A stretch of 64,000 bases of DNA from Chrysoporthe austroafricana (taxonomy: Eukaryota; Ascomycota; Sordariomycetes; Diaporthales; Cryphonectriaceae), in NCBI GenBank assembly GCA_001051155.2, contig JYIP02000009.1, positions 1,054,001-1,118,000 on the forward strand, in the 5' to 3' direction. Below, in pieces: positions 23,414-36,930 of this stretch. Position numbers and translations under genes: made by a program. The stretch's first letter is position 1. Every line of letters starts with the position of its first letter. The notes below the pieces were generated by a model that was not told the DNA's origin, ran no database searches, and saw nothing but the letters and a program-made list of their open reading frames with translations.

Positions 23414-23418
23414 AGCTC
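23262..23418 (-). ncRNA. TPP riboswitch (THI element) controlling THI4 splicing
   Basis: The minus strand has the conserved aptamer core GGCTGAGATCATACGGC, then CTTGATCTGGATAATACCAG, then CGGAAGGATCATGCTC. P1 forms between GAGC(T)ATGA (23,418-23,410) and TCATGCTC (23,269-23,262). P2 pairs GCCG with CGGC around CTGAGA. P3 begins with an 8-bp stem CCTTCTCT/AGAGGAGG and continues with CTGCCG/CGGCAG, giving the long P3 typical of fungal versions. P5 is CTGG/CCAG. In Neurospora thiamine genes such aptamers sit in 5' introns and act by alternative splicing; the same arrangement is seen here. Confidence 0.95.
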
Positions 23419-23429
23419 TTTGAAATTAC

Positions 23430-24559
23430 CTGGAGAGACATCATCTTGTGATGGCATGACCACCGAAAGGCTTCATAGCTTTATTGGCGGGGGGCTTTGT
23501 GTAATTACCGAGCAGTTGGTTTGCTCTTTGGTGATTGTTAGCGGCTCTCTTTCTCAAAGCTTTGCAGAATGACGAAGCGAGCGACGCACTCGAAATTAGC
23601 TATGCGATAAGATCTGATGTCCGAAGCTCGTAAGGAGTCTGAATGCGAAATCGCTCTTGTGAAAATTGAAAGAGGAAATACGTTGTCACAAGCGAGCGGG
23701 GTAGCTTTCTCATTTATGTATGGGCAACTTTGTACGACCTCACTAAGCTGCTGCGATGCTCCGTTCGCGGCGTCTTGGCCTGATGATCATCGTCGGGTGG
23801 CGATATCAGACGATTGGCAACGGAAGAAGGGGGAGCCAGCCACGCCAGCCAGCCAAACCGGACATACAGGGTGCGTCATATAAAATTGTGAGCGGCGTTT
23901 GCGTTAAAAATTGGGCCCCATGAGTTTGAAAAGTCATCAGGGTCTCGACCGAGTGGCATCGTGGCTCAGTGTTACTGTGCTCCTGCTGTCTCCTATGTAG
24001 CATCCGCAGGCGCGATTTGGTAATTATCATTATTTCTGGTCCCGAAGCCGGTCCCCGAGACCGGTAGCTGGCTTGGGCATTGAGTCATGATTATGTCACT
24101 TCTGGAGGCTACAATCGTTAATGCCTGGCCACTCGTTGGCAGCATGGCGAGTACCCGTTTACCGAGTCAGGTCTTGGAGTGGGCTGTGCGAAACCTGCCC
24201 AAACAGAAAAAAGAAGTAATCAAATGCGAATATGAATAACTCTAGCTGGATCTGTACTCGAACGTCCCAATTGAAGCAATCAGGGGTGTAGAAAGGCAAT
24301 GAACGCCCTTTTAACCAACGCCCCCTAGGGCCCGCCGAGTGGCCAACTATTATTTCCCGGTCATTCCCAGGCATATCGACGTAGTCAAGGCACGTAGAAG
24401 GAGCTGGAGTCCGAGAAATAGGCTGACTGTGCAGTATGTGTAGGTCCAGAAGCGAAAAGGCGCAGCTCAGAACAAAAGGCCAACGTGTAGAGCAATGGGA
24501 GACCCGAAGACCTTGCTCTGCCCCGAGAAGGTTGTAAGTGCTCTCCAAGAGGCAAGCCT
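23430..24559. other. THI4 upstream region, no gene recognised
   Basis: 1.1 kb holding the THI4 transcription start and promoter, and on the right the 3' side of the questin-oxidase-like gene. Short open frames of 74-88 codons on both strands have no recognisable domain. A GATAAG motif lies near 23,606 and an (agcc)n-like run near 23,840. Confidence 0.5.
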
Positions 24560-25600
24560 TTAGAGACGAATATTCAGAGACACCTCTTTTCTCTTTCCCA
24601 GTCCAGTCCAGCCTTGCCATTGGGAATCGAGTTTCAACGCCGCATGAAGGTACAGCGAGTCTTCGGTCTCCACAGACAGGCTCAAAGCACGAAGGCTTCG
24701 AAGTGATTGCAGGAAGTGAGGGTTGAGATATTTGCCCTGCAGTGGCTCGGGGTTGGTATGGAGAGGCTGTAATACGTCTTCCCATGAGACCTGACTCGTT
24801 GGCACGGAAAAGGAGTAGATCAGAGAGTCGTCCAAGTGAGGACGGAGCTGGGTGACGTAAGAAAGCATCAGGGGGAACCGTGTGCCTCTAATCAGCCAAA
24901 CACGCTGCTCACCATGGCACTCGGAGATCAGCACGCGGAGACCATTAACCAAGCTCAGAGTGCGACTTAAGTACAAATCGAACGCAGGAGAGCCTTTCTT
25001 ATGGGCTCCACAGAGCATTAAGACGGACAGACGCGCCATGTCATCCAGAAGCTGAGACACATTTCTCATGTCCAGCTGGTGGAGGTAGCTGAGAATGGCA
25101 TCCCTTGCTGCAGGATTAGACAAGACAGCGGAGGCATGATGATATCCTGGACCGGGGCGGCTGAGGCTGAACCTCCCATCATGTGCCACCTGATCCAAGA
25201 TGACGCTGGGGCTTGCTAGAGTCGCGCTCGATTTTTCGAACCGGGTGTCGGTCAAGATATCGTAGATGACGGCAGCAAAGTTGACAGACGACAAGACGAG
25301 GGACTCTGTTATGTGTTAGAAACCTGCCGCGGAGCCTGGTGTCTTGCATCCTAACAACTTCTACCAAACGCGGTAGGGCTCCGCACGAAGAAGGGAGATA
25401 CTCACGGACAATCATGATGGAGTTGCGTGCTTCCATGGCGTCGCTCAAGGTGATCATGGCTTGCCCAAACCCGCCAAAGAGCCCGAAAAAGAGAGGTTTG
25501 AAACTACAGACCTGAGAGTCGACGAAGGCCTTATAATCTCCTTTGAGCTGGGCGTGTTGAGTACTAAAATAATCCATGTAGGCCCTCTGGAACCTATCAG
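24560..25600 (-). pseudogene. Questin-oxidase/AflY-like gene, 5'-truncated at the isochore edge
   Basis: Family of fungal oxidoreductases (DUF4243) used in polyketide tailoring. Two exons remain: up to 25,406 and 25,305-24,560, with a 100-bp intron (GTGAGT...CATAACAG). Splicing gives ARNSIMIVQSLVLSSVNFAAVIYD. Visible family features: LFGGFGQAMITLSDAME, matching the usual 'HPLIHLGYAFE' region but without its histidines; the AFDLYLSR...VNGLRVLI block; RVWLIRGTRFPLMLSYVTQL; and the C-terminal SLYLHAALKLDSQWQGW. The C-terminus looks complete. Upstream of about 25,592 the frame runs into repeat A, so the N-terminal part, including the first metal/substrate histidines expected in the family, is missing. 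Assignment rests on remembered family patterns and is moderate. Probably non-functional. Confidence 0.55.
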
Positions 25601-25609
25601 ATATTGTTA

Positions 25610-26470
25610 TATATATTCTATTAATATTTACGAGCAATTTTGGTTTTTAATTATATTTATACTAAATATTTTAGCAGTAAATACGACTAAGCATTACCGA
25701 AATATACTTGGATATTGGCTAGCCTTATTATATATAAGTATTATATATATTTATTTACTTTAAATATAAACCGATTGTAATAAAAGATTAATTTTAAGTT
25801 TTCGGTATAAGCAGGTTTTCTTTTTAATCCCCGGCATAAGTATATTTATTATTTAAGTCCCTAGCATAAGCATATTTACCTATTAAAATTCTGGTACGAG
25901 TCGGCTTTATAAAACGATTATTATTTCCTATATAATTTCTTTTATCCAATAGTACTATTATGCTTTTCCTTGCTATATAACTTAAAGTTCTATTATATTA
26001 TATTACTGCTATTCAAAACGTCTTTAACTATTAGTTTCCTTTATAAATAAAAGTTATAAAAAGCCGGCAATTAATAGCAAAACTTATAGATATAATAAAT
26101 TTATAATAAATTCGCTTAATAAATTTACAATAAATCCTTTAATAAATATATAATGAATTTAAAGTAAATGCTATATTTTTACCGGGAGGCTTATATAATG
26201 CTTTAATATACTTTTAGCGTAATTTACTTTTTTAAAAAAACTATGCGTTTGATAGCAAAACCTATAAACGAAATAAATTCGTAATGGATTCGCCTGGTAA
26301 ATTTATAGTAAATCCTTTAATAAATACGCAGTAAATTTACTAGGTAAATACCATACCCTTACCGGGAGGCTTATATAATGCCTTAATAGGCTTTTAGCGT
26401 AATTTACTTTCTTAGAAAAATTATGCTTTATAATATATTTCAGTACGTTTACTATCAATTAGTAATTACG
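25610..26470 (+). repeat. 5' LTR (repeat A) of element A
   Basis: Begins ctattaatatttacgagcaa and ends near cagtacgtttactat. It aligns with 36,245-36,925 but is about 180 bp longer because its distal block (gcaaaact... to ...aaaaaaactatgc) is tandemly duplicated at about 26,075-26,245 and 26,250-26,440. Exact ends are uncertain. Confidence 0.75.
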
Positions 26471-26479
26471 CTTTGCATG

Positions 26480-26700
26480 CTTTTGCTGCATAATCGGGTT
26501 TCGATTATCGGTTCTATAAAATAATGGCTCTTATAAGAATATCGGTCCTATAAGATAATAGCCTTTATAAAGGTATCGGCTTTATAAAATATTAGCTCTT
26601 ATAAGAATATCAGTCTTATAAGATATCGGCCTTTATAGAAATAATATTCCTATAAGAAATATTATAATTATTTATCGATAATTCATTATTAATTTATTAT
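26480..26700. repeat. Leader repeats of element A
   Basis: Imperfect tandem units of the type atcggctttataaaatattag and ataagaatatcggtcctata, partly self-complementary (cttataag). They are the diverged reverse complement of the 16-bp array at 894-1,086, directly inside the 5' LTR. Confidence 0.65.
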
Positions 26701-26739
26701 AGCAATTACTAGCAATAACGTTTTATTACTGCAGCCTAT

Positions 26740-29700
26740 TAATTATATCGAAATTAAGTATCCCGCCTAAGTATATAAATTTATATAAGCTTTAAACGAT
26801 TTTGAAAGGAAGGATTGGGTTATATCGGATATCAAAATCTTTTTCGAAATTGCATGCGTTTTTATCGATTAGAAACTTTTAGCCGATCGATACGAAAAAG
26901 CGAAATAGAACCCTAAAAAAGCTAATGCATTTTTGCAAAAAGCAAAAATATAAGTAATTAAGTAAAGATAGCTTTTATTATTTAAATGCTAAATTTAAGA
27001 AAGAAGAAAATCGAATTTCGATAAGAATTTATTTTAATAAATAAGAAAGAATATTATATTCTGAAAAAACTTTTCCAAATATCGAAAATTTCGGAAGCTT
27101 GTTAAAGCAATAATGGAAAAAGAACGATAATAAATGCTTATAGAAATAAATAAAAGCAAAGATATTTTTCGACCTAATAATTCGGAAAATCTATTAGAAA
27201 AATTAGCTTAGCAATAATTTATCGAAAATCAAAAGCATTATATATTTGAATATATTAATATTAATAATAGAATTAAATATATTTATTTATTATAATATTC
27301 GACCGAAAATTTAAATTCTAGATTTATTAATAAATTCAAGAATTCTTTAGCTATAATAAGAAAAACAAATAAAAGCAAAAAAAAATAACTAATTTTAAGA
27401 AATAAATATATTTCTTTCTTTCTAATAAGAATTTAGAATCGGAATATTTCTAGATAAAGTTTTATTATAGCTATTCCGGCTAATTTTATAAATTTTATAG
27501 CAAAAAGCATATTAATGCCCTAATCGAATTTATCGGATTATTTACAGCTTTTCGAAAAAAAAAATTATAAAGAAAAAAGACTAAATAAGAAAGGATCGGA
27601 TAATCTTATTATTATCTTTCAAAAATACTTAACCCTTTCTTTCCCAATTATTAGCTTATTGGACTAATTTTTATAGCGACCCGAAATGAAAACAATTTAC
27701 TAAAACGGCTTTATTTCGGAAAGGGCAGCATATATTAAATTCAAAAAAATATTCCGATTGCAATAAGCTTTTAATATATAAGCGTTTCAACTAGAACTTA
27801 TTAAAAAACCCTTTCCCATTTCGGTTACGAAATATTATATTAGCAATAAATATCGCTTTATTAAACTAGTATTTCCTAATATTAAAGAACGTATCCGGCA
27901 AATATTTATATTAAAGGCAAGAAATTAATTAGATTAAAAATTATTTTCGGGTTCTAAATTAAATATTGAAATTAATTTTGATTTTTAAGAAAAACTAATT
28001 GGTAAGCCAAATAGATTACTGGATTTATTAAATTCCAGCAATAATAAAAGCAATAATTTTCGAAACTTATTATTTAATTATAAGCGATTTAAAGATTCTC
28101 GAATATATCGATTTAATTTATTTGAATTTATAGCATTACTTATTAGCATTAATAGGGAATTTAAAAATACGGTTATAAAATAATTCCGATTTTATAAAAA
28201 TTAGAATAATTATATTAATTTAATAATTATATTTATTATAAATAGCAAAATTATTATTTAAAAAGACTTTTAAGCTTTTATAAACCGGTATAAAATATAT
28301 ATAATTAGAAATATAAAATATATTAAATATTTCAGCTTTTATTTATTTATTTGCTTAATTAAAATAATATATATTTAGTTTTATTTTATATTATTTTCTT
28401 AAAAACGTAAAAATTTTATTTTGTATAAGCATAATTAAAGCTAATAAAAGAAATAATTGAAAAAAGATTTTTCTATATTATAAAAAATTATAGAAAACTT
28501 ATTAAATGCTTAATAATATTCTAAGAAAAATATACGAAATAATTGCAATATTCTAGAATTTACTTATTATATTTATCGATTTATTAAGCTAGCCGAATAT
28601 TCAAACTTATATTTAGCCAGAAATATTTAAGATCGGATCGATAAAGAATTAATAGCTAAATATTTCGATAAACCTAGTCGAAATAAGAATATAAAAAATT
28701 TCGAAAAATATTTCAAAGCGAAATAAAAGATATAGCATATTTTCGAATCAAATCGCATAATAAGATTATTTCGTAAACCCGCGCAATTAATACGGAAAAT
28801 TACGCAATCGGCTGCTAATTTTCCCAATATTAATATTTATTTCTTAGCCAATATATTTTTAGAATATTTTAGAAAATTCAAGCTTTAAAAACTTAAATAT
28901 TTATTTCGCTTAATAAGAATGTTTAATTAGCTAAATTTATCCAAAAGCATTAGATATATTCTGGAATACGAATTCCGAAAGCTCTTACCAGAATAATAAT
29001 AAAAGCTAATAAATATTCGAAATTAATTATAAGAACGGATAGCCAGATAATAAAATATTTCTAATATAATTAAGAAAATATTAATTAATATTATAAATAA
29101 TAGCAGAAATTCAATTTCAAAAAACCGAAATTTCCAATTGCGTTTTTATTATCGATTTATACGAAAAGATATTAGAAAACGTTTTATCTAATTAACCCTA
29201 GCAAATTTCAATATCGATAACGGAAAATTGCAATATAATTTAAATAAAAAGGACGAGCTAGTTCGAAAAGGCTATTTCCTTATAAATAACGATTTATTTA
29301 TAGCGAATAGCAATAAATATAATAAAAAGACCGAAAATAACAAAAACTTATAAAAGCAAGAAAATAAATTGGAAAAATAAGCTAATAAAGAGAATATAAT
29401 AATTGAAAACGATATCTGAATTTTTCGAATCGAAAAAGCAAAATTATTAGTAAACGAAAGCATATTCCATATTAAATACTCTATATAATTATCTAATTAG
29501 TTATAGAATTTTCCTAAAATCGATATATAGAAAGAAGAAATCTTAAGATATAATATTCCTATATTTACAATTAAGCCTTATTAGAATAGCAGCTATATAT
29601 ATACAAGAACTATAGCTAAAGCATACCCGAATAAGTCGGATATAGAAGTTTGTATCGATATAAGCGCTAGTTATTATGCTATTGCCGAAAAATTGCTAAT

Positions 29701-32700
29701 GCAATTCCTTAAAGCGAAAATAGATTAAAATGTAAAAGCTAAGTTTAAAAGCATAAGCTAATTGCTAGCAAAAGGCTAAGCTGAATTCGATTTATATTTC
29801 CAGAATAATAAATACGGCTACTTATTTATATTTCGTATTCGAATAAAAACTTGAATATTGGATTAATTAGAAATAAATATCCTATTAAAATAAAAATATA
29901 ATATTCTTTACAAATTAAATATTCTAAATTCAGAATTATTTATACGATTTGATTATTTTAATAATGCTATAGCGAAAGTAAAAGTATTTGCCCGAACGCT
30001 AATATAATCCCGGCAAATAAAAGCTGCAATTATTATAATAATATCGCTTAAATTTTATAGGCTAGTTTTTATTAATATTAAGCGAATCTCAAAAATATAA
30101 CCTTTCTATTTAAGCCGAAATAAAAAGAATAAATGAATTGCTTAATAAGCTATTAAATTAAAAAAGTCTTAATAATAAATTAAATAGCAATTCTTTTAAA
30201 GATTTAGAAAAATTAATTTCTAAAAATAATCGAACTATTCCAAATAAATTATATAATCCCGCTAGCAAATTACGATAATTATTATTATATTGCGCAATAA
30301 TACTTTTTTTAACGAATTGAAAATAGGTTATAGCTTTCAAGAAAGCTGAATTCAGATTAATTGTTATTTATTAAATATATTTTCTAATAAATTGCGGAAA
30401 TTATTAGAAAATAGCTAGAAAAGTACCGATTCCCGGATATAGAGATTCCCGAAATAAGAGATTACTTTAAAGATAATAATAAACTGAGAATTTGAAAAAA
30501 TAAAGCTATTAAAGAATCGGAAATTAATTTCGGTATATACGTTTGCAAGCATTTATTGGAATTTCTCTATAAAATTATAAAATTAATATAAGCATATATT
30601 AAAGTTTTCAAAAATATAAATTCCGTTAATATATTAATCGATTAATAAATAAAAGTTAATTTAATTGAAAAATAGCAAAATTAGAAAATAAAATAAAAGC
30701 TATATTATTTAAATAAGGAAAATTAAGAAATAATTAACGAAATTTTAAATAAATTATATTAATAAAATTAAATTAAATAAGTTTTAAATATAATGCTATT
30801 CGATTTATTAATTTTTATAATTTGGAAAAATATAAATAGCTAGAAAAAAAGATATATAATAATTAATTTATACGCTTTAAATAAAATTTTAATTTCCGAT
30901 ATTTATTTTTTGCTATTATAGCAAGAAATTATTAAATAATTAAAAAGAAAAATATATATTATAATAATAAATATATAGCAATTTTTTTATTAATTCTTAA
31001 TATATCCAGATTATAAAAACCAATTTATTATTATTAATTATCGTAATTAAAAAAGGATAAAAATTCCATTTATAGAATTTCGAAATTTATTATTTTATAT
31101 TTAGCATTTTATAAATTAATTCTTATAATTATATTATAAATTTGCTTTTGCTTTTATAAACGATATTGTTATTTATTTAATTATAAAATAAGATTATTTG
31201 CAATATTTATAAATTATTTTCTCGCTATTTTTACGCAAAAATATTTTATTAGCTGGATCCAAATCGTTTCTTGGATATCCTTTAATCTAGATTTTAAGAT
31301 TTAAAATAAATGGATTCGGAATTTCCAATACGGAATACCGGATATAAGCCATTCGCAATCTGGAATTTCTCAAAATACTTTAATAATTGGAAAGGTTTAT
31401 TGGATTTATAAAATACTTATGCTACTTAATTCTTAAATATAATTATAGAATTAATTTATTTCAGAAAAGGAAAATTAGGATATTAAGTAAGGCTTGCTAA
31501 TTAAACCGTTTACTTTCAAGCATAAAATAGCAAAACTATATTACGCAAGCTATTTTCGATTTAATACTAAATAAAGTTAATAGATTTTACAATTTTAAAA
31601 TAGCTTTGGAAATTAAAAATGCTTTATTTTATTATATCCCAAACAAATTTCTCTTTATTTAGCTAGATATATTTAAAAAAATGGAATTTTCAAGCATTAT
31701 TTTCCAATTAGCAAATAATTATATATAGAACGGAATATTATTAATAGCAAATATAGCTATATAATTAATTCTCTATTTAAACAAAATAATTAATAAAATA
31801 AAACGAAAGTATTAGCTTATAAAGCTAGAAATAGTTTATTTAATATAGCTAATATAAAAATTGCAAATAATAATAAAATCGAATTAAGCTAAGCTAGTTT
31901 ATATTCTTATTAATTACGCAATAATAATTAGCATTATTTATTTGTTATTTATAAATATAATAAATAAAATTAAAGTAAATATATAGCTAATTCTCGTTTT
32001 GGAATACTTAAGCTAATTCAATTTAAAAGTATATTATATATCGGGAAAGTCGAATATTCTTGCAAATATTACGTTAAAATTACTATTTATTCAGAAACTT
32101 ATTAACGATAAAAGCGTTCTAAATAAAATATAAGAAAACGAACTTATCCAGATTCTTAATGAAATATTTATAAATAGCGAAATAAAAAGGCATATCAAGA
32201 AAAAATACGAAAAATACCTTTTATAATCCAAAACAATCGAATAATTGAAAGATTCAAATAAAGTTATTCAATTACCTTTTATATTAAATTATAATAGCTT
32301 ATTATTTCTCAAGGATTATTACAGGAAATAACAATTATATATTCCGAATAAAGTAATATTAGATTTTATTAAAGAAGCTTATAATAGAAAATATTATTTC
32401 GGTATAAATTGCATATAATACAATTTAACGAATATTAATTCGTTATCAAATACTGCTATGCTAAAATACGCAATTATATATCGATATATCGAGTTTATAA
32501 CGAAAATAAAAATAACTTATAGCAATTCTTAAAAGAAATATAGCTTATATTATCTTTATTAATCCTATTTTATATTATTATTATAGACTTTATTATAGAA
32601 TTACCGATAATATTATTTACAAATATTATATAAGCTTTAGCTAAAATGCTATTCCTAAATATATTTTTTATAATTACGGATAAATATTCCAAAGCTATAA

Positions 32701-33827
32701 TTATTATATTAAGCAATGCAATATATATTGCAGCAAATTAAATAACCCTTATTTTACGGATATTTTATATTATTAGCTAAAGAATATTTAAAAGGATTAT
32801 TTCAGATAAAGATTCGAAATTCTTATTGGAATTCTGAAAATATTTATAAAAAGCTATCGGAACGAAACTTGCTTACTTTACTGCTTTATATTCGCAAACG
32901 AATAGGCAATCTGAAATAAAAAACCGAATAATTGAAATAGCAATTCGGTATTTTATAATTGCTTACTTTAATACAAAATAAACCGAAATAATATTAGCAT
33001 TATAATTTAACTTGAATAATATATATAATTAAGCTATAAAATATTCAGCTAGCCAAATATTATTCGGATTTAACTTATTATCGGGCTAATAAATAAGGGA
33101 TATAATATTTTTAGCAAAAGAAGTTTTTTAGGAAAAAGCTTAATTTTTTATTATTAAAATATAAATAATAGCCAAATTGCAATATAATAAGCATTATTGC
33201 TAAATAATTTTCGAATTAAATAATTGAGTATATATTCGTTTAAGCTATAAGTATTTATTGCTAAGTAATTTATTTCTGAAATTTTTATAATAAAGAATAA
33301 GATTTTTCCAAATTATTCGAAAAATAAAGAATTTAATATATAAATTGAAATTAGTTTTTTATATAAATATCTATCCAATAATTTCGGTAATATAATTAAT
33401 GCTTGCAAATTTTTTTAAAACGGACCCTTATAAATATAATTTTATATATTAGGATTTAATAAATATGCTAAAAAATTCGGATATCGAAAAATATTTGGAA
33501 AATTACCGATATTATAAATTGAAAAGGATAATTAGCTATTATAAGCGAAAATATAAATATAATCTGCGCAGAATTGAATACCTGGTAAAATAGATAAACT
33601 ATTTTAGCTATTATAATATATAAATGCCTTATAATGCTTTAAATACGGACGAAATAATATGTAATTTCGAACGGAAATGCGAAGCTATAGCCGAATTGCA
33701 GGAAAGAGCAAAGCGAGAGCGGCTATTAGCAGAAAAAGTTCCTAAACCGGGAGATATCATTATAATTGCTTTACGAAAACGAGGCAAGCTAAAGCGCGAT
33801 TTACGAATAGAAAATGTATTAGAATAA
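26740..33827 (+). pseudogene. gag-pol of element A, degenerate
   Basis: Reading through RIP stops, the plus strand shows RT around 30,900-31,400 with AFAFINDIVIY (31,145-31,180; ancestral IDD now IND) and KSFLGYP, then RNase H. Integrase follows at about 32,540-33,000 (DFIIELP, ITDKYSKA). A chromodomain-like end EYLVK...INY at about 33,570-33,600 runs into the 67-codon open piece 33,624-33,827 (MPYNALNTDEIICNFER...KRERLLAEK), the least damaged part. The gag region upstream of about 28 kb has no motif I can name. Confidence 0.7.
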
Positions 33828-33839
33828 GCTAATTTACTT

Positions 33840-36240
33840 ATTTTAAGAAATTGAAAGAATTTGCAATATAATAAGCGCGTATTAAGGTAAAAGCGATTGC
33901 TAAGTAAAGCAAATAAATTTCTAATAAATGCAAAAAGCTATTATTTTGTAAATTGCTAATAAATTCATTTTATTTTCTTTTTCCTATTAATGCGCTTACG
34001 ATTATTATCCTTATTTATTTATTATAGCTAGCTATATCGCTTTATTATTATTACTTTTTATTATATTTTTAAATATTATTTTTAAGTATTAAGCTAGCAT
34101 TATTATTAATTTCGCTTTACCCTATTAAGCTTCTATAAACCCGTAAAGACTGTATTAATAAAGCTATTAATATTATTAAAACTAAAATGCATTATACAAT
34201 TATTAAGTTATATCTTTCCGTAAATACTTCGCTATAAAACCAAAACTGATAAGAAATAGTACGTTTAGCTATACTTAACTTTTATATAATACTATACCTT
34301 ATATTCTAGAAAGAACTTTCTAAAGTTTGCCGAAAAAGCAGGATTATATAATATGCTAAATACGTTTATAAAGTATTACTTAAAGACCGCCTTTCTTTAA
34401 AAAGATATTAATAGGCTATATATTTGTATAATAGCGAAAGCCGTTTTTATTATAATACTTATATAATAAAGAACTACTTAAATAATTTCTTTTATTGCTA
34501 GGAAGCTTATATAATAGCCTTTCGTTAAGCATTAATTAATAAAGATTATACCGATATAATAAACCGAAAAGTCGAATACAATATTTATATCTTTAATACC
34601 GAACTAAGCAATAGCGATATTAATCGGCCGCTAATTATTAAAAAAGCCTAAAAGCTTATTTTATAATACTTTATGCTATTATAAATTAACTATTCTAGCT
34701 CTATTTACAAAAGATAAAAACTTTATTTAAGCACTTTTATTAGTGCGAATGCTATTACGAACGAGGATATAAATAACGGATTAACGGATAATTCTATTAG
34801 AAGAATATTGCTTGAATTTATTCCGAATTTACTTATTATTCGTAATTCTATCCTTGCTTTATATACTTTATTAATAGCTTATTGTATTTTATTTCCTATT
34901 ATAATATTGAAAGATAATCGCTTACGAAATAAATATAGCCGTTATATTAAAGATAAGGCTAGATAAATAATATTAAGCGATTATAGCAACTTTATCAAAA
35001 AAGAAATAAATATTATATACTATGCAGCTAATATAACAGAAATCGTTATAGTTTACGAATATAATCGTAATATAGCCCTTATTATTTAAAAAAAAATAGC
35101 TAAGAATATTAAGCTAATTTTAATTAAGCTTAAAGCTCCCGAACCTATTACGCTAATCGCTAATTTAAACTTATTTGCTATAATAAAACGAAATTTTATA
35201 ATGCTAGCCAAACGCTATTAAATTATAAATAATATTATCGACTTAACCGAAAATAATTTATCGAATATAGCTAATCTATTAGCTATATTAAGCAAAGCTT
35301 CCCGAATTAATATTAATAATATTCTGCCTTTACGAACTATATTTCGCGCTATCTCTATTTTATTTATTAAGCATAATTTCAAATCTAAAGCCATTAAGGC
35401 CGAAATTGCGGTATATTACTATACGCTAGCCTTTTATATATCCAAAAAATATATATGCTATAATTTTATTTGGAAAGGCAATCTCGGTATTAACCGTCTT
35501 TATATTGCTAATAGCTTCGCTATTTATAATAATATTAAGTTCGGCATTATCGGAATTTACGATAATCGTATTCAGTATTTCTTTTCTTTTATTATAAGAG
35601 AATATATATACGAGTTCGTTATTTAATTTTGCAACCTTAATCCTATTATCTTATCCAACTAGTTAAGCTTATATTTTATTATAAATTAAATCTTCCGTTT
35701 CGAATACGATTTCAAGGCTGTTAAGATTATCTTTACTAAAAACGATATAGATTATAATTTCAATATTACTTTTCAGAAATAAGCTAACGAAAATAAAGAT
35801 TATTTTAGCGCTGCCTAGTCTTTGCAATGCCAAAGTCGCATAATAAGCTTCAAATCCTATATTCAAGCGCATAAGCTAGTTAAGACCTTGCAGCTTGATA
35901 TTTATAATTATATTGACTTTTGCGATTATATCGGAAAAGAAAAACTATTTGCTATATTCTTTCGTAATTTATTAAACCTTAAAGCTACCGTTAAAACCCG
36001 GGAAATTATTCCCAACTAATAAATATAGCTATTATTTATTAATATAATATTATTAATAGCATATAATATTGCTTTCTTCTAATAATTTATAAACTTAGCT
36101 ATTTATATTAAAGACTGGTTATAATATTACTATATAACGATTATACGCAGCTATTGGCTTTGCATATTAATATATTCTATTGTAATTTTATTTTATATTT
36201 ATTACTATTATATTTATTTAATATTTTATTATTTGAAAGC
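33840..36240. other. Unidentified coding-like remnant between pol and 3' LTR of element A
   Basis: About 2.4 kb not needed for a standard Gypsy element. The plus strand keeps fairly long stretches interrupted mainly by RIP-type stops, for example around 35,300-35,640 (FRAISILFIKHNFKSKAIKAEIAVYYYTLAFYISKKYICYNF, shown in pieces: FRAISILFIKHN, AEIAVYYYTLAFY) and a 65-codon open frame 35,822-36,019. The minus strand is also open at 35,669-35,872. I recognise no domain and cannot say which strand was coding. Confidence 0.4.
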
Positions 36241-36244
36241 TATA

Positions 36245-36925
36245 CTTTCTATTAATATTTATAAGCAATTTTGGTTTTTAATTATATCTATGCTAAATAT
36301 TTCGGCAGTAAATATAATTAAGCATTACCGAAATATACTTAAATATCGGCTAGCTTTATTATATACAAATATTATATATATTTATTTACTCTAAGCATAA
36401 ACCGATTATAATAAAAGATTAATTTTAAGCTTTTAATATAAGCAGGTTTTCTTTTAGTTCCCGGTATAAGCATATTTATTATTTAAATTCCCGGTATAAG
36501 CATATTTACCTATTAGGATTTTAATACGAATTGGCTTTATAAAACGATTATTGTTTTCTATATAATCTCTTTTATCCAATAATGCTATTATGCTTTTCCT
36601 TGCTATATAACTTAAAGTTTTATTATATCGTATTACTGCTATTCAAAACGTCTTTAACGGTTAGCTTCCTTTATAAATAAAGGTTATAAAAGGCCGGCAA
36701 TTAATAGCAAAACCTATAAATAAAGTAAATTCGTAATGGATTTGCCTGGTAAATTTATAATAAATTTTTTAGTAAATACGCAATGAATTTATTAAGTAAA
36801 TGCTATATTTTTACTGGAAAGCTTATATAATGCTTTAATAGGCTTTTAGCGTAATTTATTTTTTTGGAAAAACTATACTTTATAATATATTTCAGTACGT
36901 TTACTATTAGCATTATAATATATTT
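36245..36925 (+). repeat. 3' LTR (repeat A) of element A
   Basis: Collinear with 25,610-26,470 and with the window's first 530 bases, with single rather than duplicated distal block. The last ~35 bases are repeated once more in degenerate form up to about 36,955. Confidence 0.75.
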
Positions 36926-36930
36926 TAATA

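Larger units (their letters stand above)
25601..36930 (+). mobile_element. Ty3/Gypsy chromovirus, element A (very heavily RIP-mutated)
   Basis: Two long terminal copies of repeat A (about 25,610-26,470 and 36,245-36,925) flank about 9.8 kb with pol order protease-RT-RNase H-integrase-chromodomain on the plus strand. No target duplication could be confirmed: the left flank is the broken questin-oxidase-like gene, the right flank a fragment of element H, so the ends may be rearranged. Nearly every CAG/CAA/TGG is a stop. The pol differs from B-G: its RT motif is FAFINDIVIY with SFLGYP, as in another Gypsy lineage. Confidence 0.8.

Noticed and set aside
23617..24030. Short frames (88 and 74 codons) in the THI4 upstream region
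   Set aside because: No start context, domain or splice structure to support them.
24159..24785. 208-codon minus-strand open frame downstream of the questin-oxidase-like gene
   Set aside because: No domain, low-complexity Phe-rich end, and it overlaps the 3' exon of the better supported gene in another frame.
33840..36240. Possible DUF3435/Starship-type tyrosine recombinase
   Set aside because: A few helical stretches look vaguely similar but no R-H-x-x-R-Y catalytic residues can be lined up; left as unidentified.
25601..36930. Target-site duplication for element A
   Set aside because: LTR ends are blurred by RIP and the two flanks (a host gene, and element H) do not share a clear 5-bp match.
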